Positions 63,799 through 64,000 of a stretch of DNA of 64,000 nt are shown here, piece after piece (the first letter of the stretch is position 1; every line of letters starts with the position of its first letter). Source of the DNA: Candidatus Segatella mututuai. Its GTDB lineage: Bacteria > Bacteroidota > Bacteroidia > Bacteroidales > Bacteroidaceae. The notes under the pieces were generated by a model. The model saw nothing but the letters and a program-made list of their open reading frames with translations, did no database searches and had not been told where the DNA came from. The translations under genes and the position numbers were made by a program. The stretch spans positions 1 through 64,000 of the forward strand of contig DJOI01000086.1 in NCBI GenBank assembly GCA_002439605.1. The letters are read 5' to 3'.

Positions 63799-64000
63799 TA
63801 TGCCGTAGAACCGATTGATAAGTAGATCAAACGCGACCCGACACCCGAGTTCGTATACGACGCGTCGTAATTCGCACTCGTGTACGAGACACCGCCATGC
63901 GCATTCGCATAGTAGCAGCCACGATAGAGCACACGGCCGGCAGAACCACTCACCCAATATTTGTCACCATAGTAAGTGCTTGCAGAGCCTGATGCGCTGC
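63798..64000 (-). CDS. DGR variable target protein, C-terminal end (5' part outside window)
   Basis: 67 codons are visible, ending at TAG 63798-63800. The frame reads VSGSAGRVLYRGCYYANAHG then GVSYTSANYDASYTNSGVGS and RLIYLSIGSTA, the end of the C-type lectin-fold target proteins known from Bacteroidota DGR phages. Between 63843 and 63917 the codons TGC, TAC, TAT, AAT, CAT, TAC, AGT, AAT, TAC, GAC, TAT, AAC and GGT all end in C or T and vary in the first two bases. This is expected when AAY codons of a template repeat are mutagenised at adenines. The intervening codons are fixed (GCG, ACG, TCG). It should be the phage's receptor-binding or tail-tip protein. Confidence 0.85.
   Translation of the reverse strand, partial: SASGSASTYYGDKYWVSGSAGRVLYRGCYYANAHGGVSYTSANYDASYTNSGVGSRLIYLSIGSTA

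Larger units (their letters stand above)
52491..64000. mobile_element. Prophage at tRNA-Pro (left part; right end outside window)
   Basis: A tRNA gene is followed at once by a tyrosine recombinase. A minus-strand series then holds tail protein, tape measure protein, spanin-like protein, amidase, holin-like protein and a DGR. The left boundary is placed at the tRNA, where attL should overlap its 3' half. The matching attR, capsid, terminase and early genes must lie to the right of the window. Lysis and DGR genes stand upstream of the tape measure gene. Confidence 0.88.

Noticed and set aside
63775..63957. 60-codon minus-strand frame at the DGR target
   Set aside because: It is out of frame with the variable protein, whose residues match the known target type.

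Overview
The window looks like a chromosomal segment of a Bacteroidota species of the Prevotella/Segatella (S. copri-like) group. Supporting signs are many promoters of the Bacteroidota type (TTTG, about 20 bp, TAnnTTTG), a MurF-alanine racemase fusion, a BspA-like leucine-rich-repeat protein with a Prevotella-style C-terminal sorting tail, GSCFA and YfhO genes, DUF3098, a BT_3928-family gene, a DUF6078 gene and a TonB-dependent thiamine receptor under a TPP riboswitch.

Layout. 1-1.9 kb: 3' part of a type IIG/Eco57I-like restriction-modification gene and a 26-codon ORF that stops early. 1.9-5.2 kb: a small accessory island with a BT4734/VirE-N plus VapE-like helicase-primase protein and a DUF6078 protein, flanked on both sides by clusters of the octamer GTGGYAAY. 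5.5-8.7 kb: TPP-riboswitch thiamine uptake operon. 8.7-13.5 kb: dnaA, mlaD-like, amiC-like, folB and a free-standing C-terminal domain of class II ribonucleotide reductase. 13.6-18.5 kb: a nitroreductase, then an operon of an orphan galactitol-type PTS IIC, a KduI isomerase with a signal peptide and a hexuronate-type MFS transporter. 18.8-22.9 kb: LRR surface protein with a small companion ORF, then a decayed intergenic stretch. 22.9-31.2 kb: murF-alr/GSCFA/yfhO, the mtnN and luxS pair (methyl-cycle recycling and AI-2), and a BASS transporter. 31.3-39.5 kb: typA, rpsO, an unusual 590-bp repeat-rich gap, folK-queA-truB-uppP-DUF3098-ftsX, lpxA. 39.5-45.5 kb: a complete RND efflux operon. 45.8-52.3 kb: cca, then DUF1599/BT_3928/tpiA/SPOR/folE/xthA.

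52.4 kb to the end: a prophage beside tRNA-Pro(GGG). A tyrosine integrase faces right. The opposite strand carries tail genes, a tape measure protein, a lysis cassette and, at the window edge, a diversity-generating retroelement (DGR): a YCDD/TSQ reverse transcriptase and the C-terminal end of its variable target protein. The target shows a striking run of codons of NNY type (Y, H, S, N, D, C, G), as expected from adenine mutagenesis of AAY template codons. This is the most interesting system in the window; the template repeat was not found and probably lies to the right.

Other notable patterns are three intergenic loci that each carry exactly three 22-23 bp degenerate tandem units, a GC-rich nested-palindrome block, and long inverted repeats enclosing about 380 bp between rpsO and folK.
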